Shown here piece after piece: positions 40,609-48,702 of a stretch of DNA of 64,000 nucleotides. Numbering within the stretch: position 1 is the stretch's first letter; each line of letters starts with the position of its first letter. This DNA comes from Candidatus Roseilinea sp. (GTDB taxonomy: Bacteria > Chloroflexota > Anaerolineae > J036 > Brachytrichaceae): contig JANWYN010000109.1 in NCBI GenBank assembly GCA_025055235.1, positions 1-64,000 on the forward strand, read 5' to 3'. The notes under the pieces were generated by a model, which saw only the letters and a program-made list of their open reading frames with translations, was not told the DNA's origin and made no database searches. Made by a program: the position numbers and the translations under genes.

Positions 40609-42102
40609 ATGCAGACCGTCGAGTCGTTGTGTACGCGCTATGGCTTGGACATGGCGCACGCACGGCGCGTGGCCGAGACGGCGACGCAACTCTTCGACGA
40701 GACGCACCGGCTGGGATTGCACGTTTATACAGCTCGTGAGCGGGCGCTGCTGCATGCTGGGGCGATGCTGCTGGACATCGGCGTGGCCTTCGGCGATGCG
40801 GATCATCACCTCACCGGCCGCGACCTGGTCCTCGCCGCGCCGTTGCAAGGCTTCTCGCAGATCGAGCGCGCCATCCTGGCCTGCATCGTCGGCTTTCACG
40901 ATGGTGATGCGCAACCTGAGCGAGAATCGCTACTCGATGCGCTGGACGACCAGCAGCGCCGGCTGGTGCTGACGCTCGCGGCGCTGGCGCGCGTCGCCGA
41001 CGCGCTCGACGCAACGCGCACACAAACGACCGCCGTGCGCACCCCGAGCCACCAGATGCCGGACGGTGTGCTGGTCGTTCGTGTTTGCGGACCGCACAGC
41101 CATGCCGACGCCGAATGTGCCAACGCGAAAGCCGGCCTGTGGCGCGCGACGTTCGGCCCGGTCATCTTCGACGGCTATCTGACCTCGCCCGGCCTCTCGA
41201 TGGACGATTTGTTGGCTGAGGCTTATCGCAAGACGCTGCGCTATCGCCTGGATCAAGCGGGCGGAATGGCAGCCTGGCGGATCGGCTCGAGCGATGAAGC
41301 GACGCCGGAGCGCGTGCGCAAGCTGCGCGCCGCCGCCCGGCGCATGCGCAATGACTTGCGCCTATTCGGCCCAGGGCTGCGCTCAAAGCCCCTGCGGGCC
41401 ATCTCCGGCGGGCTGCGCGACCTGTCGAGCGCGCTGCGGCGCGTGCGCGCCTGGGATGCGCTGCTGGCCAATTTGCGCGGCTATGCCGAACGATGCGACG
41501 AAGAAGATCGTGCCGGGCTGTCGCCGCTGGCGGAGCTGTGGGGTGCCGAACGAATGCGCTGGGTCGAAGCGCTGGTCGCCTTCACTACCAGCGACGGCTA
41601 CCAGGACTGGCTTGACGCAACCCTGGCTTTCGCGGCGAACGGTGCCGGCGAGCGCGCCGCCCGTCGCATCGAAGCCGGCAGGCCCTCGTATGTGCGGCAC
41701 ATCGCTGCGTCAACAATCGCGCAGCATTTGGCCCATATCCGCTCGTACGACGTGTTGCCCGATCCGCCGGCGCCCGAACAGATCCACGCGTTGCGCGTCG
41801 CCATCCGGCGCCTGCGCCACACGGTCGAGGCGTTGCAAGATGTGCTGCCGCCCGACGAAGCGCGCACCTGGCTGCAGGCCTGCGCCGCGGCGCAGGATGC
41901 CTACGGCGCGATTCACGACGCGCATCAGGCTGCAACCAGCGCATCGCAGTTGATAACTCAAAATCAGCCGAATCACGCGCGCGGCGGCGTTTATCCGCCA
42001 CGAGTCGCCGTCAAAAGTGTTGCTGCGTATGCCGAAGCGCAACGCCGGGTCGTCGCTGCGCGCCTGGCCGGCTGGCGAGATTACCTGGAGCCGTTTCTAT
42101 GA
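40609..42102 (+). CDS. CHAD-domain protein with N-terminal Ppx/GppA C-domain-like HD region
   Basis: About 497 residues from ATG 40609 (ATG 40591 possible; GATAAT at 40594-40599 would be its -10 box and favours 40609). The N-terminal ~200 residues resemble the HD-type C-terminal domain of exopolyphosphatases (ERALLHAGAMLLDIG, ERAILACIVGFHDGD). Then two CHAD modules with conserved His/Arg (VRKLRAAARRMRNDLRLFG, QIHALRVAIRRLRHTVEALQ). Family knowledge: CHAD domains bind polyphosphate. A polyphosphate-linked role is inferred. Its stop overlaps the next ATG (ATGA). Confidence 0.8.
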   Translation: MQTVESLCTRYGLDMAHARRVAETATQLFDETHRLGLHVYTARERALLHAGAMLLDIGVAFGDADHHLTGRDLVLAAPLQGFSQIERAILACIVGFHDGDAQPERESLLDALDDQQRRLVLTLAALARVADALDATRTQTTAVRTPSHQMPDGVLVVRVCGPHSHADAECANAKAGLWRATFGPVIFDGYLTSPGLSMDDLLAEAYRKTLRYRLDQAGGMAAWRIGSSDEATPERVRKLRAAARRMRNDLRLFGPGLRSKPLRAISGGLRDLSSALRRVRAWDALLANLRGYAERCDEEDRAGLSPLAELWGAERMRWVEALVAFTTSDGYQDWLDATLAFAANGAGERAARRIEAGRPSYVRHIAASTIAQHLAHIRSYDVLPDPPAPEQIHALRVAIRRLRHTVEALQDVLPPDEARTWLQACAAAQDAYGAIHDAHQAATSASQLITQNQPNHARGGVYPPRVAVKSVAAYAEAQRRVVAARLAGWRDYLEPFL

Positions 42103-44036
42103 AGACCATCACAGCTCACATTGCAGATCATCCTGACTTACGCGGCGTTGATCGAAAGTGCGGCTCGAGGCGTGCCGGCTTTCGTCGAGCGATCGCCGCC
42201 TTGCTCTGTGCCGGATTGTTCGCGACGGCGTGCGGCGACTCAGCCGACCCGGTCGCGCAAGCGCCCACCATCACGCCGATCGTCATTACGCTCGCGCCAT
42301 CGCCCACCCCGCTCGTCATCACCATTGACGTCTCGCCTACGGCGGTGCCGATCCCGCCGCCCACGGCTACCATGCCGCCCACGGCCACCATGCCGCCTAC
42401 CGCGACGCCCCGGCCAAGCCCGACGCCGCGCCCTGCGCCGGCGAACACACCTGTCCCGTCTCCGTCGCCCACGCTCGCGCCTTCGCCAACGGTCGCGCCG
42501 GCCATCGTGCTCGATGGGCTCACCGGCCACGATGTTGCGCTGCCGGAGGTGCCGATTTCCGCGACGACCGGCATCACGGCAACATCGCTGTTCTCGCTCA
42601 CCGAGGTCCCGCCGCCCGTCGCGCCGGTGAAGTTGCGGCCCGGCGTCATCAACATTGCGCTGCTCGGCGTGGACACACGCCCGCTCGACAAGGGCACACT
42701 GACCGACGTCATCATCATCGCCAGCATTGATCCGAACGTCCCGGCCGTGACGTTGCTCTCCATTCCACGCGATACGCTGGTGTACATCCCCAACCGGCGC
42801 ATGGCTAAGGTCAACACGGCGTTCGCCGCCGGCCCAGACGTCTTCAAGCAGACCATCAAATACAACTTCGGCCTGAACGTGGATTACTACGCCACGATCA
42901 ACTTTGCTGGACTGGTGAACGCCGTCAACACGCTGGGCGGCATCGAAGTCATTGCCACCTGTTCGCTCTACCAGGTCTTTCCGAAAGATCCGTATTACAT
43001 TGCCGATCCGGCCACGCCGTTGACCGTCACCGTGCCCTACACCGACTCGTTCACCGGCGAGGTGTGGCAGCCCGGCCAGGCCGTGCCGACGCAGACGATC
43101 GATATCCCGCGGCCCGGCGTGTATACGTTGAACGGCTTGCAAGCCCTGGCCTACGCGCGGGCGCGCTATGGCGTGCCCGGCGGCGATGTGGATCGCACCC
43201 GCCGCGCGCAGCGCCTCGTGCGCGCCTTGCTCAGTAAAGCCCGCAGCGGCGGCCTGATCACGATCGCTCGCCTGCCGGCGCTGCTCGGCCAGTTCGCCCG
43301 CAACATCAAGACCGACCTCACCCTTGACCAGATCCTGTCGCTGGCGGCGCAGGCCGATCGCTTCGACGACGGCATCATCCGCAGCCGCTATTTCGACGGC
43401 GTCGGGATGACCAGCACGACGCTGCCGGTGGTCGGCGCAGTGCTCATCCCCGACCGCGACAACATCACGCCGTATCTGCAGATGGCCATGAACGTGCCGC
43501 TCAACCAGCAGGCCGGCAGCGGCATCCCCATCGAGGTGTGGAACGGCACGCGCCAGCCGGACTTCGGCATCGTGGCCGCCGACCGGCTGCGCGAGTTGGG
43601 GTTCGACGTGGTGAGCATCCAGGACGCGGACGGCGTCTATCCCAAGACGCAGGTGATTGACTTCACGACGACGTCGAAGGGCAGCGCGATCCCGTTGCTA
43701 CAGCGCGCGCTCGGCGTCCGGCCGGAGAACATCATCGCCCAGCCCAACCCCGACGGGCCGCGCTACCGCATCATCGCCGGCCAGGATTTCGACCCGTGCT
43801 ACCACAAGACCACGCCGCCCAACGTGCGCTTCATGCCGTCGCCGGTTCAGCCTACGAATGGGCAGGATGCAGTGCCGAACGGCGACACACCTGCGCCCAC
43901 GGCGGAGGGCACGCCGGCCAACTTTGCTCCACCGGTGACCGCAACTCCCGACCCGAACATGCCCCCAGCGCAACCGACGCCTACCCCGCCGGCAGAGCCG
44001 ACGCTCACGCCCACACCTACGCCAGGGGGAGGATGA
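42099..44036 (+). CDS. LytR-CpsA-Psr family cell-wall ligase, lipoprotein form, with LytR_C domain
   Basis: 645 residues. Hydrophobic N-terminal segment ending in a possible lipobox ATAC, a long Pro/Thr-rich linker (about 50-160), the LCP catalytic domain (NIALLGVDTRPLDKGTLTDV, LLSIPRDTLVYIPN, KVNTAFAAG, RRAQRLVRALL) and a LytR_C domain (IEVWNGTRQPDFGIVAADRL). A second Pro/Thr-rich tail ends the protein. Family knowledge: LCP enzymes attach undecaprenyl-linked glycopolymers to peptidoglycan; conserved Arg/Asp in GVDTR and SIPRD bind the pyrophosphate. The lipoprotein anchor and long linkers suggest a thick envelope. Confidence 0.9.
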   Translation: MKTITAHIADHPDLRGVDRKCGSRRAGFRRAIAALLCAGLFATACGDSADPVAQAPTITPIVITLAPSPTPLVITIDVSPTAVPIPPPTATMPPTATMPPTATPRPSPTPRPAPANTPVPSPSPTLAPSPTVAPAIVLDGLTGHDVALPEVPISATTGITATSLFSLTEVPPPVAPVKLRPGVINIALLGVDTRPLDKGTLTDVIIIASIDPNVPAVTLLSIPRDTLVYIPNRRMAKVNTAFAAGPDVFKQTIKYNFGLNVDYYATINFAGLVNAVNTLGGIEVIATCSLYQVFPKDPYYIADPATPLTVTVPYTDSFTGEVWQPGQAVPTQTIDIPRPGVYTLNGLQALAYARARYGVPGGDVDRTRRAQRLVRALLSKARSGGLITIARLPALLGQFARNIKTDLTLDQILSLAAQADRFDDGIIRSRYFDGVGMTSTTLPVVGAVLIPDRDNITPYLQMAMNVPLNQQAGSGIPIEVWNGTRQPDFGIVAADRLRELGFDVVSIQDADGVYPKTQVIDFTTTSKGSAIPLLQRALGVRPENIIAQPNPDGPRYRIIAGQDFDPCYHKTTPPNVRFMPSPVQPTNGQDAVPNGDTPAPTAEGTPANFAPPVTATPDPNMPPAQPTPTPPAEPTLTPTPTPGGG

Positions 44037-44039
44037 CGG

Positions 44040-44714
44040 GTGACTCGAATCGGTGCGCTCATCTTCGACTTCGACGGCACCCTGCTCGACACCGAGACGC
44101 CGGAGTATCACGCTTGGCAAGAGATCTATCGCGAGCACGGCGCATCCTTGACGCTGGCGGAGTGGCTGGAGGGCGTGGGCACCTGGTATGCCTTCGACCC
44201 CTACGCCGACCTGGAGCGCAAGCTCGGCCGGCCGCTCGACCGCGCGGCCATTCAGGCGCGCTTGAAGGTGCTGCACCATGACGTGCTGCTGGAGATGGCG
44301 TTGCGCGACGGCGTAGAAGGATTGGTGCGCGAGGCGCGCCGGCGCGGCCTGAAGCTGGCGGTCGCTTCCAGCTCCGATCATCGCTGGGTGGATGCGCATC
44401 TGGCGCGCTACGGGCTACTCGAAGCTTTCGACGCCATCTTGTGCCGCGACGACGTGCCGCCCGGCCGCAGCAAGCCGCATCCCGATCTATACCTGGCTGC
44501 GCTCGATGCGCTGGGCGTGCCCGCGCGGGAAGCGATCGCGTTCGAGGATTCGCTGAACGGCGTACGCGCGGCGAAGACCGCCGGCTTGTTCGTCGTCGCC
44601 GTCGCCAACGCCGTTACGCAACATCTGCCGCTGGACGAAGCCGACCTCGTCGTCCACTCGTTCGAGGAAGTGGACCTCGACCGGCTGCAGATGCTGTTCG
44701 CGCGCGGGGGATGA
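44040..44714 (+). CDS. HAD-superfamily phosphatase, beta-phosphoglucomutase-like
   Basis: 224 residues from GTG 44040, preceded by a GGGGGAGG ribosome-binding stretch. HAD motif I DFDGTLLDTE, motif II VASSS, motif III Lys in GRSKPHPDLY and motif IV FEDSLNGVRAA are intact, with an alpha-helical C1 cap. Family knowledge: phosphatase or beta-phosphoglucomutase; a substrate cannot be assigned. It follows the LCP gene by 3 bp, likely the same operon. Confidence 0.88.
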   Translation: MTRIGALIFDFDGTLLDTETPEYHAWQEIYREHGASLTLAEWLEGVGTWYAFDPYADLERKLGRPLDRAAIQARLKVLHHDVLLEMALRDGVEGLVREARRRGLKLAVASSSDHRWVDAHLARYGLLEAFDAILCRDDVPPGRSKPHPDLYLAALDALGVPAREAIAFEDSLNGVRAAKTAGLFVVAVANAVTQHLPLDEADLVVHSFEEVDLDRLQMLFARGG

Positions 44715-44747
44715 GCAGGAGCGCGGCCCGCTGAGCGCTTCGCGCGC

Positions 44748-45317
44748 TCAACTCTCGCTCCGCTCGATGCGCGGCAGTGTGACGCCGGTCTGGCCCTGAT
44801 ACTTGCCCCTCTTGTCGCGGTAGCTCTGCTCGCACACGCCGTCACCGGAGAAGAACAACAACTGCGCGATGCCCTCGTTGGCATACACCTTGGCCGGCAG
44901 CGGCGTGGTGTTCGAGATCTCGAGCGTAAGGTAGCCTTCCCATTCCGGCTCCAGCGGCGTGACGTTCACGATCAGCCCGCAGCGCGCATACGTGCTTTTG
45001 CCCACGCACACGGTCAGCACGTCGCGCGGGATGCGAAAGTACTCCACCGTGCGGCTGAGCACGAACGAGTTGGGCGGGATGATGCACACGTCACCCTTGA
45101 AGTCCACGAACGACTGCGACACGAAGTTCTTCGGATCCACAACGGCCGAGTTGACGTTGGTGAAGATCTTGAACTCGTCGCTCACGCGGATGTCGTAGCC
45201 GTAGGACGACAGCCCATAGCTCACCACGCCATGCCGGATGGAGTTTTCGACGAACGGCTCGATCATACGATGTTCGAGCGCCATGCGGCGGATCCAGTGG
45301 TCAGGTTTGATGCCCAT
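44748..45317 (-). CDS. dcd: dCTP deaminase
   Basis: 189 residues, the normal length. [40 protein letters not shown], catalytic region [24 protein letters not shown] and EGIAQLLFF are typical. Family knowledge: trimeric enzyme making dUTP from dCTP for thymidylate synthesis. Start ATG 45317 is 6 nt after a TAGTAT box on the minus strand (45329-45324), again with no ribosome-binding site. Confidence 0.95.
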   Translation of the reverse strand: MGIKPDHWIRRMALEHRMIEPFVENSIRHGVVSYGLSSYGYDIRVSDEFKIFTNVNSAVVDPKNFVSQSFVDFKGDVCIIPPNSFVLSRTVEYFRIPRDVLTVCVGKSTYARCGLIVNVTPLEPEWEGYLTLEISNTTPLPAKVYANEGIAQLLFFSGDGVCEQSYRDKRGKYQGQTGVTLPRIERSES

Positions 45318-45323
45318 GTTGAG

Positions 45324-45329
45324 ATACTA
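45324..45329 (-). promoter_or_regulatory. TAGTAT -10 box 6 nt before dcd
   Basis: Minus-strand TAGTAT followed by six bases and the dcd ATG; predicted leaderless start. Confidence 0.45.
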
Positions 45330-45428
45330 GTAGGCGGACGTGAGCGGTCAGATGAGAGATTCGCTTCGCAAATCTGTTGTCTGTGATCTGGCACATCGCT
45401 CAAGGCCATCATTCTATACGGCTTAGCC

Positions 45429-45460
45429 AGCGCCTAACGTGCTCCAAGCGCGTTAGGCGC
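45429..45460. repeat. CGCCTAACG hairpin, copy 2
   Basis: Same element as 16882-16914: AGCGCCTAACGTGC arm, 5-nt loop, GCGCGTTAGGCGC arm, with one G-T pair. Confidence 0.75.
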
Positions 45461-45519
45461 CGGTGTATAGCCAAAGTGGCGTTCAGCCGGCAGGGCGTGC
45501 GTGAGCGGCTGCTGCCGGA

Positions 45520-45820
45520 GGAGTAGGCGCGGGCTTCATGCCAGCGCGATCCGCCCAGGCGTGAACGCCCGGGCGGCGCAAACGGGCGGTGCGTCGTTGG
45601 CCGGCGACTGAAGTCGCGGCCAACCTGCAGCGAAGCCGACCCGAGTTCGACTTTGTCACGCATTGTGCGCGGATGAATCCGCGCATCTTTTCTTGTAGGG
45701 GCAGTTACGCAGCAGTTGGAAATCGCGCTAAGCAGCGCGGAGTCGCCCTGTGGTGACTAGCGTCCCAGTCTGCAGAGGCGGACTTTGCCCGAAGTTGCCC
45801 GCGACTTTGAGTCGCCGGGC
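45520..45820. repeat. Series of hairpins with TGAA/TTCA centres in a 608-bp gene-free stretch
   Basis: 45318-45925 holds no convincing gene. Hairpins: ~45528-45548 (GCGCGGGC, TTCAT centre), 45551-45576 (CCGCCCAGGCGT / ACGCCCGGGCGG), 45596-45624 (GTTGGCC-GGCGACT / AGTCGC-GGCCAAC), 45666-45685 (TGCGCGGAT / ATCCGCGCA, followed by a T-rich TCTTTTCTT) and 45797-45820 (GCCCGCGACT / AGTCGCCGGGC). Three of the five have the centre T-GA-A. A CAGTCTGCAGAGGCGGACTTTG piece at 45764-45785 matches 15100-15135. Confidence 0.7.
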
Positions 45821-45897
45821 AGAATGGCGTATGGGCTGCATGAAGGTCAATAGCCCGTCCGAAATAGCGGGCGACTGAATGACTTTTGCGAGAGTCT

Positions 45898-45925
45898 GAA
45901 ATTTCTCAATTCTCAATTCTCAATT
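45898..45925. repeat. 7-bp-period tract directly after argS
   Basis: TTCTCAA heptamers between the gene-free stretch and the argS stop (45926); the same unit as 1594-1629 and 2280-2312. Confidence 0.85.
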
Positions 45926-47800
45926 TCACATCCGCTCCGGCGCGTTCATCCCCATCAGCTTCAGTGTCTTCGCCAGCGTCAGCCGCGTTGCGCGCGCCAG
46001 TTTCATCCGCGCGTGGGCCACGTCCGGCGGGCTGCCCTTGATCCGGCATTCCTCGTAGAACTTGCTGAAGGCCTGGGTCACCTCGCGCGCGTAGGTCGTG
46101 TAGTGATGCGGCTGCAGCGTCGTCGCCACCAGCTCGACGACCTCCGGCAACTGCAGCAGCTTGCGGATGAGCGCCAGCTCCACGGAGGTGAGCGTTGAGG
46201 GGTGAGGGGTGAGGGGCGAGGAAATGGCTTCTGATCCCTGACCCCCGACCCCTGACCCCTGATCCCAGCCTTCTTCAGCTGCCTTGCGCTCGATGGAGCA
46301 GATGCGCGCGTGGCCGTATTGCACGTAGTAGACCGGGTTCTTCTCGTTCTGCTCCTTCAACACGTCCAGGTCGAAGGTGAACTTGGTGTCCACGCTGCGC
46401 GAGAGCATGATGTAGCGGAAGGCGTCGGCGCCGATCTCATCCACCACGTCGTCAATCAGCAGCGCGTTGCCCTTGCGCTTGCCCATGCGCACTTCTTGGC
46501 CGCTGCGCAGCAGGGTGATGAAGCGGTAGATCAGAATGCGAATGGCGCCGTCCGGCAGCCCGATGGCGCGCGCAGCGGCGTACAGGCGCGGCACGTCCGC
46601 CTGGTGGTCTTCGCCCCACACGTAGATGGCCGGGTTGAAGCCGCGGAGCATCACCTTGTGCCACATGTAGGGGATGTCGCTGGCGAAGTAGGTCGGCCGC
46701 TCTTCGGGATCGCTGATCACCTTCGGCGAGCGGATCAGCACGGCCTGCACCGGCAACGCTTGACCGCTTTCGTCCTTGTCTGCGGCGTATTCCTCATCGG
46801 TGCGGCGCTGGCCCTGGCCGCTGCGGATGGGCGAGCCGTCCTCGCTGAACCACAGCGCGCCGTCGTGCTCGATGACCAGCCCCTTGGCGCGCAGGCGCTC
46901 GATCATCTCGTAGCCCAGCCCGCTCGTCCACAGGCTCTTCTCGCTGAAGAAGTTGTCGTAGCGGATGTTGAGCCGGGCCAGCGTGCGCTTGATGTTGGTC
47001 ATCACTTCCTCGATGCCCAGCCGGCCAAGCGCGCGCACAGCCTCGTCCTTCGGCATGTGCAGGTATTTGTCGCCTTCGCGCTCGGCGATGATGCGGGCGA
47101 CCTCTTGCACGTCCTCGCCCTGGTAGCCGCGTTCGGGCAGCGGCTCGTCCATGCCCAGCGCCTGAGCGTAGCGGGCATACACGCTTGCGCCGAAGACGCG
47201 CACCTGTGAGCCGGCGTCGTTGATGTACCACTCGCGATGCACCTGATAACCGGCGGCTTCCAGCGTGTTGGCCAGCGTGTCGCCCACCACCACGTTGCGG
47301 CCGGTGCCGATCGTGGCGTAGCCGGTCGGGTTGGCGCTGCCGTGCTCCACCTGCGCCTTGCGCCCCTTGCCGAGGTTGATATTGCCCCAGCGCTCGCCTT
47401 GTTCGAGGATCACGTCCACCTGCCGCGACAGGTATGCCGGCGTCAGGCGGAAGTTGATGAAGCCGGAGACAACTTCGACGGTGAAAGCGGAGGGAGTGGT
47501 GTCAATTGTGTCGGTAGTGTCAGAGGTATCAGGGGTGTCGGTGGTGTCTGACACTACCGACACCAATGACACTAGCGACACTTCCCGAAGACGCTTTGCG
47601 ATGATCTCGGCGATCTTCGGCGGCGGCATCTTGGCGATGCGCGCCAGTTGCATCGCGATGCTCGTTGCATAGTCGCCCATCTCCGGCTGGCGCGGGTGCT
47701 CCAGGGTGATCGTTGGGATGGGGAAGTCGGGCAGCTCGCCGGCCTGCTGCGCTTTGGCGATGGCTTCGGCAACGCACTTGCTGAGGTAGTCGCGGATCAT
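45926..47800 (-). CDS. argS: Arginyl-tRNA synthetase with altered HIGH motif and two repeat-encoded inserts
   Basis: 624 residues from ATG 47800. N-terminal ArgRS domain (PEMGDYATSIAMQLARIAKM), class I core, KMSKS-equivalent VRMGKRKGNAL, NPVYYVQYGHARICSIERKA and a DALR anticodon domain at the C-terminus. The HIGH motif, usually in ANPTGPLHVGHGR, reads ANPTGYATIGTGR (T163-I-G-T166), so both His are gone. Two inserts: D/T-rich period-3 peptide (tract 47496-47583) in the N-terminal domain, and a G/S/P-rich one (46189-46264) just before the anticodon domain. TAGAAT at 47828-47823 may be its promoter. If no other argS exists, this variant must be active. Confidence 0.88.
   Translation of the reverse strand: MIRDYLSKCVAEAIAKAQQAGELPDFPIPTITLEHPRQPEMGDYATSIAMQLARIAKMPPPKIAEIIAKRLREVSLVSLVSVVSDTTDTPDTSDTTDTIDTTPSAFTVEVVSGFINFRLTPAYLSRQVDVILEQGERWGNINLGKGRKAQVEHGSANPTGYATIGTGRNVVVGDTLANTLEAAGYQVHREWYINDAGSQVRVFGASVYARYAQALGMDEPLPERGYQGEDVQEVARIIAEREGDKYLHMPKDEAVRALGRLGIEEVMTNIKRTLARLNIRYDNFFSEKSLWTSGLGYEMIERLRAKGLVIEHDGALWFSEDGSPIRSGQGQRRTDEEYAADKDESGQALPVQAVLIRSPKVISDPEERPTYFASDIPYMWHKVMLRGFNPAIYVWGEDHQADVPRLYAAARAIGLPDGAIRILIYRFITLLRSGQEVRMGKRKGNALLIDDVVDEIGADAFRYIMLSRSVDTKFTFDLDVLKEQNEKNPVYYVQYGHARICSIERKAAEEGWDQGSGVGGQGSEAISSPLTPHPSTLTSVELALIRKLLQLPEVVELVATTLQPHHYTTYAREVTQAFSKFYEECRIKGSPPDVAHARMKLARATRLTLAKTLKLMGMNAPERM
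46189..46264. repeat. 7-bp-period tract inside argS (C-terminal side)
   Basis: GAGGGGT-type heptamers on the left and CCCTGAC/CCCCGAC heptamers on the right, partly opposed. Encodes a G/S/P/T-rich loop before the DALR domain. Confidence 0.82.
47496..47583. repeat. 9-bp-period inverted tract inside argS (N-terminal side)
   Basis: Six GTGTCNNNN nonamers, then four GACACNNNN nonamers, meeting at GGTGTCTGACACTACC near 47545. In the coding strand the first type gives S-L-V/V-S and the second T-D-T/P-D-T repeats. Perfect frame preservation and arm symmetry. Confidence 0.9.
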
Positions 47801-47875
47801 GATGGTGGCTCGGTAAGAACGTATTCTAGCAATACCGCTTTTCAGCCAACGGCATCCGGTGTTTACTCGACGACC

Positions 47876-48661
47876 ATGACGACTCAAGCCTTCGACTATC
47901 GCCGGATGTTCGACCTGACCGGCCGCACGGCGCTTGTGGTGGGCGCCGGCAGCGGCATCGGCGAAGCGAGCGCGCACGGGCTAGCCGCGCACGGCGCGCA
48001 CGTGATCTGCGCCGACCTCAACCTGCCGGCTGCGCAGCGCGTGGCGCAAGCCATCGGCGCGGGCGCAACCGCGCTGGAACTCGACATGCGCGATGCGACG
48101 GCCATCGCCGCCGCGCTGCGCGATGCGCCGCCGCCGGATGTGCTGGTGAGCACGCCCAGCATCAACGTGCGCAAGCCGCTGCTCGAGATCAGCGACGACG
48201 AGTTCGACCGGGTGATCGGTTTGAACCTGCGCGGCACGTTCTTGCTGATGCGCCACGTAGCGCGGGGCATGGCCGAGCGCGGGCGCGGCAGCATCATTGT
48301 CTTCAGCAGCATCCGCGGCGAAGTGGTCGAGCCGGGGCAAGGGGTATACGCTGCTACCAAAGCCGGCGTGCGCCAGTTGTGCCGCGCGCTGGCGGCGGAG
48401 CTGGGGACGCGCGGTGTGCGCGTGAACCTGATCGCCCCCGGCGTGGTGGAGACGCCGCTGACGGCGCAGATCCGCAATCATCCCGACTGGTATCGCGCCT
48501 ACGCCGAGAAGAACGCCTTCAAACGCTGGGCGCAGCCGCATGAGATGGCCGGTGCAGTGGTGTATCTCGCCTCCGATGCCAGCTCGTACGTCACCGGCGC
48601 GGTGCTCTACGTAGACGCCGGCTGGACGGCGCAGGATGGCCGCTTCATGCCGCCGCTCTGA
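47876..48661 (+). CDS. Short-chain dehydrogenase/reductase
   Basis: 261 residues from ATG 47876. Classical SDR motifs: nucleotide-binding VVGAGSGIGEASA, catalytic Ser in VFSSIRGE and YAATK, and C-terminal SDASSYVTGAVLYVDAGW. The usual NNAG is replaced by STPSINV. Family knowledge: NAD(P)-dependent alcohol/sugar-acid/3-ketoacyl oxidoreductase; substrate not predictable. Divergent from argS, followed by the deacylase gene 41 bp later. Confidence 0.9.
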   Translation: MTTQAFDYRRMFDLTGRTALVVGAGSGIGEASAHGLAAHGAHVICADLNLPAAQRVAQAIGAGATALELDMRDATAIAAALRDAPPPDVLVSTPSINVRKPLLEISDDEFDRVIGLNLRGTFLLMRHVARGMAERGRGSIIVFSSIRGEVVEPGQGVYAATKAGVRQLCRALAAELGTRGVRVNLIAPGVVETPLTAQIRNHPDWYRAYAEKNAFKRWAQPHEMAGAVVYLASDASSYVTGAVLYVDAGWTAQDGRFMPPL

Positions 48662-48663
48662 AA

Positions 48664-48700
48664 TTCGACCCCCCGACACTAAAAGACACAAACAACACAA
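48664..48700. repeat. Short 9-bp-period tract before the M20 deacylase gene
   Basis: GACACTAAA, AGACACAAA, CAACACAAA just ahead of the ATG at 48703; related to the GACAC unit of 47496-47583. Confidence 0.6.
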
Positions 48701-48702
48701 AC

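Noticed and set aside
45318-45925. Small protein gene in the long intergenic stretch
   Set aside because: The short frames there coincide with hairpin repeats and show no family resemblance or coding-like composition.
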